Source: Limosilactobacillus urinaemulieris (lineage in GTDB: Bacteria > Bacillota > Bacilli > Lactobacillales > Lactobacillaceae). From it: a stretch of DNA of 64,000 nucleotides. Both the position numbers and the translations under genes were made by a program. Below, piece by piece: positions 34,462 to 42,813 of this stretch. Under the pieces are notes generated by a model. The model searched no databases. It was given only the letters and a program-made list of their open reading frames with translations, and had not been told where the DNA came from. Where the stretch lies: the NCBI RefSeq assembly GCF_014838745.1, contig NZ_JABUXR010000008.1:1-64000 (forward strand), in the 5' to 3' direction. The first letter of the stretch is position 1. Each line of letters starts with the position of its first letter.

Positions 34462-35307
34462 CTATCTAACTTTCTGAATTAACTTTAAGGCTTCATCATG
34501 ACTCATGTTATATGTTTTAGCTAATTCTGAAATAATTTTTTCTTGCTCTAAACCCAAATCCTTTAGCATCGTAACTGCTTTGACTTGTGCTTCATTTTGA
34601 GCTTCCTCTTTACCTTCTCTTCGTGCATCCATTAGATCAAGTTCATATTTCATAAAGCCATGCCTCCTTATCGGGTCTTCACGAATCCGTTTCATTTCAG
34701 TCCGTACTTGTTTGACAAGCTGATCACTTGTGTCAATTTGGTTTCCCATTAATTTGAGGAATCCCTTTAGCTTCATATTACCATGAAACTGGCTAGCTTT
34801 GGCATTGAAGATCGTAATTTGCCGTTGATCACCTAGCTTAAGCTTTGGATCATTAATACAGCGATTTTCAAACTGATATTTACTCCAGCCGCGACCAAAA
34901 TAATCAAAATCGCAGAACATAATTATGTAGGTTGGATACTGTGCTAATTTTGTGTAATCGTCGCCAACGTTTAAAATATCGAAATCAATTTGCTGTTGGT
35001 AATAACGAAGCCGAAAGGGAAGATTGTGCTTATCCGCAACTTGCATTTCAACCACGAAAGTCCGCTGCTCTTCATCACGGACAAAAACATCAAACCGGAC
35101 TGTTCGTGCACTAATTGGACCAGTAATTTGTTTCTGGGGAGTAATTCGTGAAATTGCTTTAATGTTTAGTTCTGGTAGGGAACGCTGAATAAGTTCTAAA
35201 CAGATTTGTTCATTTTCCATTACCATCCCAAACATAATGTCATTCGTAATTGTCAAATGCTCCCATTTTTCCTCAAGTTGCTTTAGATATGATTCACGAT
35301 AATCCAT
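34462..35307 (-). CDS. Rpn family / PD-(D/E)XK nuclease-like transposase protein
   Basis: A 281-residue paralogue of the protein at 176-964. They share the opening 'T(N)D(I/Y)(M/V)FG-VM' pattern, the LPELNIK segment, the nuclease core VRFDVFVRDEEQRTFVVEMQV, LRYYQQQID, the aromatic Y-x-F-x-NRCIN and a charged helical tail (DARREGKEEAQNEAQ). The acidic D and ExQ positions are kept. Family members can move as parts of mobile segments, but no terminal repeats are seen. It abuts dispersed repeat copy 2. Confidence 0.77.
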   Translation of the reverse strand: MDYRESYLKQLEEKWEHLTITNDIMFGMVMENEQICLELIQRSLPELNIKAISRITPQKQITGPISARTVRFDVFVRDEEQRTFVVEMQVADKHNLPFRLRYYQQQIDFDILNVGDDYTKLAQYPTYIIMFCDFDYFGRGWSKYQFENRCINDPKLKLGDQRQITIFNAKASQFHGNMKLKGFLKLMGNQIDTSDQLVKQVRTEMKRIREDPIRRHGFMKYELDLMDARREGKEEAQNEAQVKAVTMLKDLGLEQEKIISELAKTYNMSHDEALKLIQKVR

Positions 35308-35441
35308 TTGCCACCATCCTTATTAGAGTTGAGGCTTTCAATCCTCCTAAATATATAAGACGGCATTTAGGCGTTTTTGCATGAAAAGCAACGAAGAAAA
35401 AATAGCAGCCTGCATCAATCCCTGATTCAGCCTGCTAATAT

Positions 35442-35879
35442 TTACTTATCTTCAATCCCACGATTATCCTTAAAGATTAACCACTTCGAGAAAATATAAT
35501 TTGCGATTACCACAATAACGTTATCAATAAACTTAACAATAAATTGTTGTAATGGGGTATCGAACTTGAGAACTTGGATTCCAACATAGGTAATTACCAT
35601 ATCAATTACTAAGGTCAGTCCACGATAGAAAAAGAAGCGAAGAATTTCAACTAAGAAGTCACTAACGGTCGTGTAGTGAGAACCAAAGACCCACACTTTA
35701 TTCGTGAAGTAGGCTACTAGGACAGAGGCAAACCATGCAATTACGGTTGCTACTTCAACATTCCAGTGAAGACCGGGACTTAAAATTTGAAAGACCGCTA
35801 AGTTAACAACAGTAGTGACAACGCCCCAGAACAGGTAGGCAATGATCGATTTATACTTACTCCAGAGTTGCTTAATCAT
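35442..35879 (-). CDS. GtrA family membrane protein
   Basis: A 145-residue four-helix membrane protein with the GtrA pattern: IAYLFWGVVTTVVNLAVF at the start, FASVLVAYFTNKVWVFGS in the middle and NYIFSKWLIFKDN at the end. GtrA proteins are thought to help move undecaprenyl-phosphate-linked sugars across the membrane alongside a GtrB-type transferase; one such transferase is at 44258-45187. It overlaps the flavodoxin stop by one base (TAATG), so translation is coupled. Confidence 0.87.
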   Translation of the reverse strand: MIKQLWSKYKSIIAYLFWGVVTTVVNLAVFQILSPGLHWNVEVATVIAWFASVLVAYFTNKVWVFGSHYTTVSDFLVEILRFFFYRGLTLVIDMVITYVGIQVLKFDTPLQQFIVKFIDNVIVVIANYIFSKWLIFKDNRGIEDK

Positions 35880-36328
35880 TACTTAGCCGCCTTTTTAACT
35901 AATTCTGCGACAAAGTTATCAAGGGTTTTAATATCATCCTCGTCTGGCGATAAGTTAATGTGGACATTATCGGATCCCTTGGTAGCATGAGCTTTTTCAA
36001 ATGCTTCGCCGAACAGGTCGACTGCCTTGCAATAATCATCAGCGTAGAAGGTATCGCCTGAACCAGCAACCCCATAAACTTTGCCAGTTAAGTCGGCTTC
36101 TTGAAGATCATCGTAGAAGTCTAATCCTTCATCTGGAAGAGCTCCTTCATCATAGGTATAAGGACAAACTACGCAAATGTCGACATCCTGAAAGTCTTCC
36201 ACGTCAGCCATTGTAATTTCCGTCTCGTCGACTTCCACACCCTGATCCTCGAATGATTCAGTAATGATATCGGCGACATCTTCGTTGTTACCGGTGATGG
36301 TTGCGTAAACAACAAGTGCTTTAGCCAT
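35879..36328 (-). CDS. Flavodoxin
   Basis: A 149-residue flavodoxin: strand 1 KALVVYATITGNNEDVADI with the phosphate-binding T-x-T-G-N loop, the acidic surface typical of electron carriers, DICVVCPYTYDEG for the first isoalloxazine loop and GVAGSGDTFYADDYCKAVDLF for the second. It binds FMN and shuttles electrons. GGGGG precedes the ATG. It shares a transcript with GtrA. Confidence 0.88.
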   Translation of the reverse strand: MAKALVVYATITGNNEDVADIITESFEDQGVEVDETEITMADVEDFQDVDICVVCPYTYDEGALPDEGLDFYDDLQEADLTGKVYGVAGSGDTFYADDYCKAVDLFGEAFEKAHATKGSDNVHINLSPDEDDIKTLDNFVAELVKKAAK

Positions 36329-36441
36329 TTTTATTCCCCCGTTTAAAATAAATTACGTTCCATAGTATAGCATGCTTTGCTACTTCTTTGGTGACAAGTG
36401 TTATACTAGTTTACGTATAAAATAATGAAGGGGACAATTTA

Positions 36442-37296
36442 ATGATTACATTAAAATCACCACGCGAAATTGAAGCGATGGAAAAGGCCGGTGCTGCCCT
36501 TGCAAGTATGCATATTGGAATCCGGCAATTTATTAAGCCAGGAATTTCAAGTTGGGAAGTTGAAGACTTTGCCCGGAAGTACTTTAAGGCTGCCGGTGCT
36601 AAAGCCGAACAAATTGGCTTTGAAGGGTACAAATACGCAACCTGTGTCAGTGTTAATGATGAAATTTGTCACGGTTTTCCACGGAAGAAGCTCATCTTTA
36701 AAGATGGCGATTTAGCTAAGATTGATACCGTTGTTAGTGTTGACGGCTTCTTCAGTGATTCCTGCTGGAGTTATGGAATTGGTAACGTTAAGCCGGAAAT
36801 TCAAAAGTTGATGGATGTTACCAAAAAGTCATTATTCATGGGGATTGATCAATGTGTTGCTGGTAACCGAATTGGTGATATTGGTGCCGTTATCCAACAC
36901 TATACTGAAGATGAAAATGGTTATGGTGATGTTCGTGAATTTGTCGGTCATGGTATTCAACCAACAATGCATGAAGATCCAATGGTTCCTCATTATGGCG
37001 AACACGGTCAAGGACTCCGCTTAAAGAACGGGATGACAATTACCGTTGAACCAATGATTAATACCGGAACTTGGGAGGCCGATACTAGTGACCCAAGTGG
37101 TTGGCTTGCTAAAACTGCTGATGGTGGTTGGTCTTGCCAATATGAACACACGCTTGTCGTTACCGATAAGGGGCCAAAGATCTTGACTTCTCAAGATCCA
37201 GAGACTGATGCTAAATACATCTATGACGACAATTACGCTAAGTACTTGAAGCATTACAGTGAAATTGCTAAAGATATTGCTCAAAAGTTTGAGTAA
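36442..37296 (+). CDS. map: Type I methionyl aminopeptidase
   Basis: A 284-residue metalloenzyme removing the initiator Met. The metal ligands are visible in the usual places: CVSVNDEICHGFP (substrate His), KIDTVVSVDGFFSDSCWSY (two Asp), GHGIQPTMHEDP (His), ITVEPMI (Glu) and SCQYEHTLVVT (Glu). There is a C-terminal extension of about 25 residues. It has its own promoter region and stands alone. Confidence 0.95.
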   Translation: MITLKSPREIEAMEKAGAALASMHIGIRQFIKPGISSWEVEDFARKYFKAAGAKAEQIGFEGYKYATCVSVNDEICHGFPRKKLIFKDGDLAKIDTVVSVDGFFSDSCWSYGIGNVKPEIQKLMDVTKKSLFMGIDQCVAGNRIGDIGAVIQHYTEDENGYGDVREFVGHGIQPTMHEDPMVPHYGEHGQGLRLKNGMTITVEPMINTGTWEADTSDPSGWLAKTADGGWSCQYEHTLVVTDKGPKILTSQDPETDAKYIYDDNYAKYLKHYSEIAKDIAQKFE

Positions 37297-37782
37297 AGTA
37301 GAGAGCGTGAAGCCGTAAAAAACTCCCCGGAGGTTGTTAGCTCTGGCGAGTTTCGAGGGAACGCGTTTCGACTCTTTTGCACTCCATTAACCCATAAGAA
37401 AATAAAGTGACCACTAAAGTTAAATAAAGGGAACATAATAATGCATAAATAAAATGGCAGATCTGCTAAAGAAAAATTAGTGATCTGTCATTTTATGATT
37501 TATGAGAATTGAAGGAGCAAGCTTTACTAAGAGTTATTCAAATAAATCGTTCATAATGTTCGATGACCATATTAATAAATATACGAAAATTTATTGTATT
37601 AATCACTAATAATGTATTTTATGCGTGAATAAGTCAATTAATATGCATAAATAAAATTAGAAAATGATAAGAAATACTGAAAAACTCTTTTATTTTTAGT
37701 AAAGAGGACTATACTTAAAATATTAAATAATTTCTTATTTTTATTTAAGAATCTTTGCATTATATTATGGAGGTTTTTTGTT
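37297..37782. other. 486-bp intergenic region
   Basis: Just after map lies an imperfect hairpin (AACTC ... GAGTT, about 37320-37354) containing TTAGCTCTGGCGAG. It is related to segments downstream of the YjeM-type gene (39384-39481). A strong terminator follows at 37451-37494. The rest is AT-rich and presumably holds the YjeM-type promoter; no gene seen. Confidence 0.55.
37451..37494. terminator. Terminator hairpin
   Basis: AAAATGGCAGATC pairs with GATCTGTCATTTT, with a single G-T wobble, and has A and T tails. Confidence 0.7.
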
Positions 37783-39297
37783 TTGGATGAGCAGAGTAGT
37801 AATAAAAAAATGATTACTACCTTCGGCCTAGTGACGATGATCATTACTGCGATCTTTGGTTTTGGTAACGTATCAAACGCCTACTTACAAATGGGCTACG
37901 GCAGTATTATCTGGTATGCGCTTGCGGGTATTTGTTTCTTCTTCCCGTGTGGCTTAATGATGGCAGAATATGGTTCTGCATTTAAAGACGCTAAAGGAGG
38001 AATTTACTCCTGGCTTGCCGGTTCGATTGGTGAACGAATGGCTTTTATCGGAACTTTCGTTTGGTTAGCTTCCTGGATTGTTTGGATGGTTTCCACCGCT
38101 TCCCGGATTTGGATTACTTTTTCCGCATTGATTTTTGGTAAGGATACCACTCAGCAGTGGCATTTCTGGGGAATGACTTCAACTGAAGTTATTGGTGTCC
38201 TTGGAATTATCTTAATGATTGCTTGTACCTACTTTAGTTCTCAGGGGATGACTGCGATTGCCAAAGTTGGTTCACTTGGTGGGATCTTCACCGTTGTTGT
38301 TAATATCATTTATGTGATTGCAGCTATTATTGTTTTGATTATTAACAAGGGTGTTTTAGCTCAACATTTTGATGGTGCTCAGAGCTTGATTATGTCACCT
38401 AACCCACAATTCCAGACGCCAATTGCAATTATTTCTTTCGTTGTTTATGCAATCTTCGCTTATGGTGGTATGGAATCACTTGGATCTGTTACTGATTCAA
38501 TGAAGAACCCTGAAAAGACTTTCCCACGTGGCTTAATCATTGCCTCTATTTTTACAATCGGTGCTTATGTCATCATGATTTTGATGGCTGGTTGGTTTGC
38601 TAATTACAAGCATGACTTTGCAGTGTCGACAACTAACCTGGGGAACGCTACTTATGTCCTCTTTAACATCTTAGGGGTTAAATTAGGAACTGCTTTAGGA
38701 TTTTCTCATGCAGTTGCTCTCGAATGGGGTGCTGCCATGACACGGATTGTTGCCTTCTCACAGGCACTAGGATTCTTAGGAGCCCTCTTCGTTCTGATGT
38801 ATTCACCAATTAAGGCCTTTATTCTTGGTTCTAACCCTGATTTATGGCCAAAGAAGCTCACTAAGCTTAATAAGGCGGGGATGCCTGCCAATGCAATGTG
38901 GCTTCAGGTTACAGTTGTTTCCATTATTATCTTCTTGGTTGCCTTTGGTGGTTCTGCCGCTCAACGGTTCTACACCATCTTGACTGATATGGCCAACGTT
39001 TCCACCTGTTTCCCATACCTTTTCTTAGTTGGTGCATTTCCATTCTTTAAGAAGCGGACAGATATTGAACGGCCATTTGTTGTCTTCAAGAACAAGGCAT
39101 TGACTAATACGATTGTTTGTTTCGTTGAAATTATTTTGATTGTCGGAATTCTCTTTACCTTTATCCAACCAATGTTAGATAAGGATTGGGAGACTGCTTT
39201 CTGGACAATCGCTGGTCCTGTCTTCTTCGCTGCAGTAGCTTTGATCTTCTACCAAATCTCTGCTAAGAAACACCATGTTAAGAATGTGATTAAGTAG
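37783..39297 (+). CDS. YjeM-type amino acid permease (APC superfamily)
   Basis: A 504-residue amino acid transporter with 12 or more hydrophobic segments. The helix-1 unwound region reads ITAIFGFGNVSNAYLQMGYGS and helix 6 IFAYGGMESLGSVTDSMKNPEKTFPRG, typical of the glutamate/GABA antiporter branch (YjeM). The substrate is inferred to be an amino acid only. The start is TTG 37783 after GGAGG. It is monocistronic and flanked on both sides by related structured repeats. Confidence 0.85.
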   Translation: MDEQSSNKKMITTFGLVTMIITAIFGFGNVSNAYLQMGYGSIIWYALAGICFFFPCGLMMAEYGSAFKDAKGGIYSWLAGSIGERMAFIGTFVWLASWIVWMVSTASRIWITFSALIFGKDTTQQWHFWGMTSTEVIGVLGIILMIACTYFSSQGMTAIAKVGSLGGIFTVVVNIIYVIAAIIVLIINKGVLAQHFDGAQSLIMSPNPQFQTPIAIISFVVYAIFAYGGMESLGSVTDSMKNPEKTFPRGLIIASIFTIGAYVIMILMAGWFANYKHDFAVSTTNLGNATYVLFNILGVKLGTALGFSHAVALEWGAAMTRIVAFSQALGFLGALFVLMYSPIKAFILGSNPDLWPKKLTKLNKAGMPANAMWLQVTVVSIIIFLVAFGGSAAQRFYTILTDMANVSTCFPYLFLVGAFPFFKKRTDIERPFVVFKNKALTNTIVCFVEIILIVGILFTFIQPMLDKDWETAFWTIAGPVFFAAVALIFYQISAKKHHVKNVIK

Positions 39298-39316
39298 GAG
39301 AGTGCGAGTCAGCAGA

Positions 39317-39402
39317 GGACTTGCGGTTGGCTAACGATGACTTCTGGCGAAGGCGTGACTTTGTTCACGTCTAGCCAGAAGGGCGTTAGCTCTAGCAAGT
39401 CC
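39317..39402. repeat. Large multi-stem hairpin
   Basis: Four nested arm pairs: GGACTTGC/GCAAGTCC, GCTAACG/CGTTAGC, CTTCTGGC/GCCAGAAG and CGTGA/TCACG. They give an 86-base rod with small internal loops. The right half (CGTTAGCTCTAGCAAGTCC) recurs in degenerate form at 37334-37352 and 39440-39458. Confidence 0.7.
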
Positions 39403-39522
39403 CTGACGAGCATGTTTCGACTATGTTGCAGTGGTAATGCTGGCTCTAGCAAGTTCTTGGCAAGCACGCTTTCTGAGTCGTTATCTCGAAGTATTAAAAA
39501 TTAAATCGGTGCAACAAACAAG

Positions 39523-39558
39523 TTATCGGTGCAAAATCAGTCGATTTTGCACCGATAA
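39523..39558. repeat. Perfect 16-bp stem-loop
   Basis: TTATCGGTGCAAAATC and GATTTTGCACCGATAA are perfect reverse complements around a 4-base loop. ATCGGTGCAA also occurs once more just upstream (39505-39514). Confidence 0.7.
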
Positions 39559-39574
39559 TCTTTAAATTGCACTG

Positions 39575-39620
39575 AAAAATCAGAAAAGTTTCGGTTAATT
39601 TCCGATCTTTTCTGATTTTT
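39575..39620. terminator. Strong bidirectional terminator
   Basis: AAAAATCAGAAAAG and CTTTTCTGATTTTT are perfect 14-base arms with an inner TCGG/CCGA stem. A long T-run follows on the plus strand. Confidence 0.85.
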
Positions 39621-39720
39621 TTCCGTTTTTAAATGGTGTGGGAATAAGCGATATTCCTTCTAAGACATTGAGAGGTGAGATATAATGTATATCAAATATA
39701 TATTAACGGAGGGCGTTAAA

Positions 39721-39954
39721 ATGACAGTTAAGATCAGACGCGTTGGAACATCGGATGTTCTTACCGTTCCTAAATCTATTAAGAAGCGGTACAAGGAATA
39801 TGAGGTATACCAAGATCGAAGTGGGGCGATAGTGTATATGCCTAAACGTAGTAATCCTTTTAAGAATAGTGAATTTGTTGCAAAGCATCTTTATGATGGT
39901 GATGATACTGGCTTTATTGATGGTGGGGTAAGGGATGACGAATTATTACATTAA
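39721..39954 (+). CDS. MazE/AbrB-type antitoxin
   Basis: A 77-residue protein with a swapped-hairpin (AbrB-like) DNA-binding start, MTVKIRRVGTSDVLTVPKSI, and an acidic tail (DDTGFIDGGVRDDELLH) that would cover the toxin. GGAGG lies eight bases before the ATG. It overlaps the downstream MazF gene by 20 bases, the usual antitoxin-toxin arrangement. It likely represses its own operon. Confidence 0.83.
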   Translation: MTVKIRRVGTSDVLTVPKSIKKRYKEYEVYQDRSGAIVYMPKRSNPFKNSEFVAKHLYDGDDTGFIDGGVRDDELLH

Positions 39955-40294
39955 TAAGTACCTTCCTCAAAAGCAGGATCTGATTTGGATTGATTTTGAG
40001 CCTTCTGTTGGTGAAGAAATTAAGGGGAGGCATCCAGCAATCGTGATGAGTTCTGCTAATTATAGTAAGGTCACCGGGCTGGTAATGGTCATGTCGGTTA
40101 CACATGCCAAGAATAATCGATTGAGGGAGTTCTTCATACCACTGCATACAAAGGAAATCGAAGGCTATATTAATCCACTTCAAATTTTTACGTTTAGTAT
40201 TCGAAAACGCTGGGTAGAATTTACCGGAGAAATTGCTAGTCCACAAGATTGGGCTCGCGCTTTGATGATCCATAATGAAATATTGAATAGCTAA
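39935..40294 (+). CDS. MazF/PemK family endoribonuclease toxin
   Basis: A 119-residue mRNA interferase. Family marks: DLIWIDFEPSVGEEIKGRHPAIVMSS at the start (the conserved G-x-E-x-(K)-x-R-P-A pattern), the Thr/Ser strand VMVMSVTHAKN and the C-terminal SPQDWARALMIHNEIL helix. It cleaves RNA when freed from the overlapping antitoxin. It ends about 85 bases before the YihY gene. Confidence 0.88.
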   Translation: MTNYYINKYLPQKQDLIWIDFEPSVGEEIKGRHPAIVMSSANYSKVTGLVMVMSVTHAKNNRLREFFIPLHTKEIEGYINPLQIFTFSIRKRWVEFTGEIASPQDWARALMIHNEILNS

Positions 40295-40319
40295 TAAGTG
40301 GAGATGGCCTTTTCCCCAG

Positions 40320-40348
40320 TTCGCACGCAATTCAAAATAATGTATAAT
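40320..40348 (+). promoter_or_regulatory. Promoter of the YihY gene
   Basis: TATAAT at 40343-40348, with TTCGCA (4 of 6 of the -35 consensus) 17 bases upstream. It lies about 30 bases before the chosen start codon. Confidence 0.6.
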
Positions 40349-40378
40349 GAACGAGTATTACTGATGAGGAGTTGGGCA

Positions 40379-41293
40379 ATGATCGGGAAGCTAAATAAAG
40401 CAAAATTAAAGAATTTAGTTGCAATGCTGGTCAAGCATTTTACCCTGGCCCAACTATCTAGTTCTGCGGCCACACTCGCGTACTATACGTTACTTTCAAT
40501 TTTTCCGGCATTGCTGGTGATTGGGAACTTATTACCGATGATCGGTTTGGATGCGAATACAGTTCTTACCTACCTGCAAACGTTAGTCCCGGCAACGGTT
40601 TATAGCTTTATTCGGCCACTTGTCCTTGATTTTCTTCAACGAGGAAGTGGTGGTGTCCTGACCACCGGGGCCTTGATTGCTCTTTGGTCGACTAGTCAGG
40701 GAATCGCTGCTTTTCAACGAAGTGTCAATCATGCGTATGGAATTGCTGAAAATCAAAATCCGATTAGCAATCGGGTAATTTCGTTTATCTGGATGATTGT
40801 TGTTGTCATCATTATCTTCGTGATCGTCTTCCTTTACGGGGTCGGTGAACAATTCCTGAAATGGCTTCAACCATTCCTACACTTCAATCGGCGCTATATT
40901 TTCCTGTTCAGCAGCTTGAAGTGGCCAATTACCTTTGCCGTTATCTTTATCGCTTTGACAATGCTGTATTACTTTGTTCCCAACGCTAAGGTCGGCCTTC
41001 GCTTTGCGGCAATTGGGGCATTCCTTGTTTCGATCTTCTGGCTATGGCTTTCCAAGTTATTTGGGTTATATACCGTTCTTTTCAGCCATGGCGTGATCGG
41101 TTATAAGACCATTGGAGCCTTCATTGCAATGATGGTTTGGCTGGACTTTTCTGGTTACCTCATCATGATGGGCGCGGCAATTAACGCAGCCTTTCAAGAG
41201 GCTCACGATGGGAAACTCGAAGAAAAAGAGCACTTCTGGCAGTTAATTAAAACGGAACATGATGATGCTCGTAAACGAATTGTAAGAAAATAG
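40379..41293 (+). CDS. YihY/virulence factor BrkB family membrane protein
   Basis: A 304-residue protein with six membrane helices and the family signature SSSAATLAYYTLLSIFPALL at about residues 25-45. It also shows GTQGIxAFQRSVNxAYG-like text (SQGIAAFQRSVNHAYGI) and GAFIAMMVWLDFSGYLIMMGAAINAAF near the end. Function in bacteria is unsettled. ATG 40379 follows GAGGAG by seven bases; a longer upstream frame would begin before the promoter. Confidence 0.88.
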   Translation: MIGKLNKAKLKNLVAMLVKHFTLAQLSSSAATLAYYTLLSIFPALLVIGNLLPMIGLDANTVLTYLQTLVPATVYSFIRPLVLDFLQRGSGGVLTTGALIALWSTSQGIAAFQRSVNHAYGIAENQNPISNRVISFIWMIVVVIIIFVIVFLYGVGEQFLKWLQPFLHFNRRYIFLFSSLKWPITFAVIFIALTMLYYFVPNAKVGLRFAAIGAFLVSIFWLWLSKLFGLYTVLFSHGVIGYKTIGAFIAMMVWLDFSGYLIMMGAAINAAFQEAHDGKLEEKEHFWQLIKTEHDDARKRIVRK

Positions 41294-41355
41294 CGAGACT
41301 GGAGATAACCAGCCTCGCTATTAAGGTAAGGATTATTAAAATGGAATACTGTTAG

Positions 41356-41598
41356 CTATTCTGCTACTGAAGCTTGCTTTTCGCTATTGAAAAGAACAGT
41401 TGGGATTGTGTCAACGTACTTCGCGGCAATTGGAGTAACGTACAGCTCTTCACCGTCCTTGAAGAACAGGTGAGTATTAGTTAAGTTAATCATTGCTTGG
41501 CGGACCGTTTCAGCATCCAGTTGATCATTTGCATAGCTTAGCTTAAGAACGTGTTTCTTACCAAGGCTACCCTTGAAAGTTAAATTAAGAGTTTTCAT
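41356..41598 (-). CDS. DUF2922 family protein
   Basis: An 80-residue protein starting MKTLNLTFKGSLGKKHVLKLSYA, a typical DUF2922 beginning. Function unknown. It follows the DUF1659 gene by 24 bases and is presumably co-transcribed; the two small genes usually travel as a pair in Firmicutes. Confidence 0.82.
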   Translation of the reverse strand: MKTLNLTFKGSLGKKHVLKLSYANDQLDAETVRQAMINLTNTHLFFKDGEELYVTPIAAKYVDTIPTVLFNSEKQASVAE

Positions 41599-41622
41599 AA
41601 ATTAAATCTTCCTTTCTAATCT

Positions 41623-41835
41623 TTAAACGAGGGAAATTGATTGAGTATTAACTACGTCTGCGCCAATCACTTTTTCGGTGGTTAGAATTTCCATGGCAGA
41701 GCTAAGGAGCTTAAACTGTTCTTCGCTGACATTTTCAGAAACGTTATTCAGGACATGTTTTACTCCCTTGGGGTGTTTTTCTCCGACTAACGTTAATTGA
41801 ATCTTGGCTGCTTTGAACTTTCGTGACATGCTCAT
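41623..41835 (-). CDS. DUF1659 family protein
   Basis: A 70-residue protein with the DUF1659 pattern: the basic start SRKFKAAKIQLTLVGEKHPKG and the core VSEEQFKLLSSAMEILT. It is first in the pair with DUF2922. GGAG lies eight bases before the ATG. Function unknown. Confidence 0.82.
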   Translation of the reverse strand: MSMSRKFKAAKIQLTLVGEKHPKGVKHVLNNVSENVSEEQFKLLSSAMEILTTEKVIGADVVNTQSISLV

Positions 41836-41936
41836 GATGAATTCTCCTTTGGTTTAATTTAATTGATAAGTAGTGGCCACTGCTTACACCTATTAACAAC
41901 GAATGAGAAGTGGATTTGTAAAGAAGGAATTTTAAA

Positions 41937-42749
41937 ATGGCAAAAATTACTAAAATTGAAGCGCAAAAAAGGCAGGGAAGGTACAACATTTACTTAGATG
42001 GTAAATATGCCTTTCCGGTAGCTGAGAGTGTATTGATCCAGTTCCGTTTGATGAAGGGGATGGAGATTGATCATGAACTCGAAGCCCAAATTACGACCGC
42101 TGATCAAATTGCCCGGGCCTATTCGCGGATGCTGGATTACTTATCTCACCAATTACGAACAGAAAGTGATGTGATCCAAAAGCTTCGGGATCTTGAGACG
42201 CCAGAAGAATTTATTGAGCCAGTTCTGCAAAAACTTCGTGCGCAAAAGCTGTTAGATGATCATGAATACGCTGCTAGTTACGTTCGTACTGAGATGAATA
42301 CTGATCTTAAAGGTCCGGGGAATATTCGGCAGAAGCTCCGCCTAAAAAAGATCGGTGAAAATGATATTGACGATGCATTAGCTCAATTTACTCTCGAACG
42401 ACAATTAGAAAACGCCACAAAATTAGCCAAGAAGCTCTTTCGTCGCTATCGTTCCCAACCCACTCGTCGTCAGGAACAAAAAGTTCGTCAGGGACTAATG
42501 ACAAAAGGATACGCTAGCACGATCTACGATCAAATTAAGGATCAGGTTGAACCAGAAGAAGATCTTGACCAACAAGAAGAGCTGCTGAATCACCAGGCAG
42601 AGAAAATCTGGCACCGTTACCGTCGCTACCAAGGTTATGAGCGAGAAATGAAGTTTAAACAAGCAATGTACCGCAAAGGCTTTGATTTAGATGTTACGCA
42701 AGCTTGGCTAGATCGTCAGGATTCAGAGGAAAGCTTTTCAGACGAGTAA
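41937..42749 (+). CDS. recX: Regulatory protein RecX
   Basis: A 270-residue RecX, which binds and restrains RecA filaments. It is the long Gram-positive form of three-helix repeats, with YNIYLDGKYAFPVAESVLIQF at the start and the repeat marks Y-x-x-R-L/M-LDYLSHQLRTESDVIQKL, RAQKLLDDHEYAASYVRT and RRYQGYEREMKFKQAMYRKGF. AAGGAA precedes the ATG. Its last codons overlap a likely promoter for the polysaccharide operon. Confidence 0.92.
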   Translation: MAKITKIEAQKRQGRYNIYLDGKYAFPVAESVLIQFRLMKGMEIDHELEAQITTADQIARAYSRMLDYLSHQLRTESDVIQKLRDLETPEEFIEPVLQKLRAQKLLDDHEYAASYVRTEMNTDLKGPGNIRQKLRLKKIGENDIDDALAQFTLERQLENATKLAKKLFRRYRSQPTRRQEQKVRQGLMTKGYASTIYDQIKDQVEPEEDLDQQEELLNHQAEKIWHRYRRYQGYEREMKFKQAMYRKGFDLDVTQAWLDRQDSEESFSDE

Positions 42750-42763
42750 AATGCTGGTAAAAT
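42735..42763 (+). promoter_or_regulatory. Putative promoter of the polysaccharide operon
   Basis: TTTTCA (42735-42740) and TAAAAT (42758-42763) are 17 bases apart and overlap the recX 3' end. They lie 51 bases before the priming transferase gene. Confidence 0.5.
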
Positions 42764-42813
42764 GTGTAAGATACGTAGAAAAGTACAAAAATAAAACTTA
42801 AAAGAGAAGTATA

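Larger units (their letters stand above)
39298..39720. other. 423-bp intergenic region rich in hairpins
   Basis: It holds a compound hairpin (39317-39402), a related segment at 39436-39481, a perfect 16-bp stem-loop (39523-39558) and a strong terminator (39575-39620). No open reading frame of interest is seen before the MazE start. Confidence 0.6.

Noticed and set aside
40298-40378. N-terminal extension of the YihY protein
   Set aside because: The longer frame would begin before the TATAAT promoter at 40343, and the start at 40379 has a good GAGGAG site.
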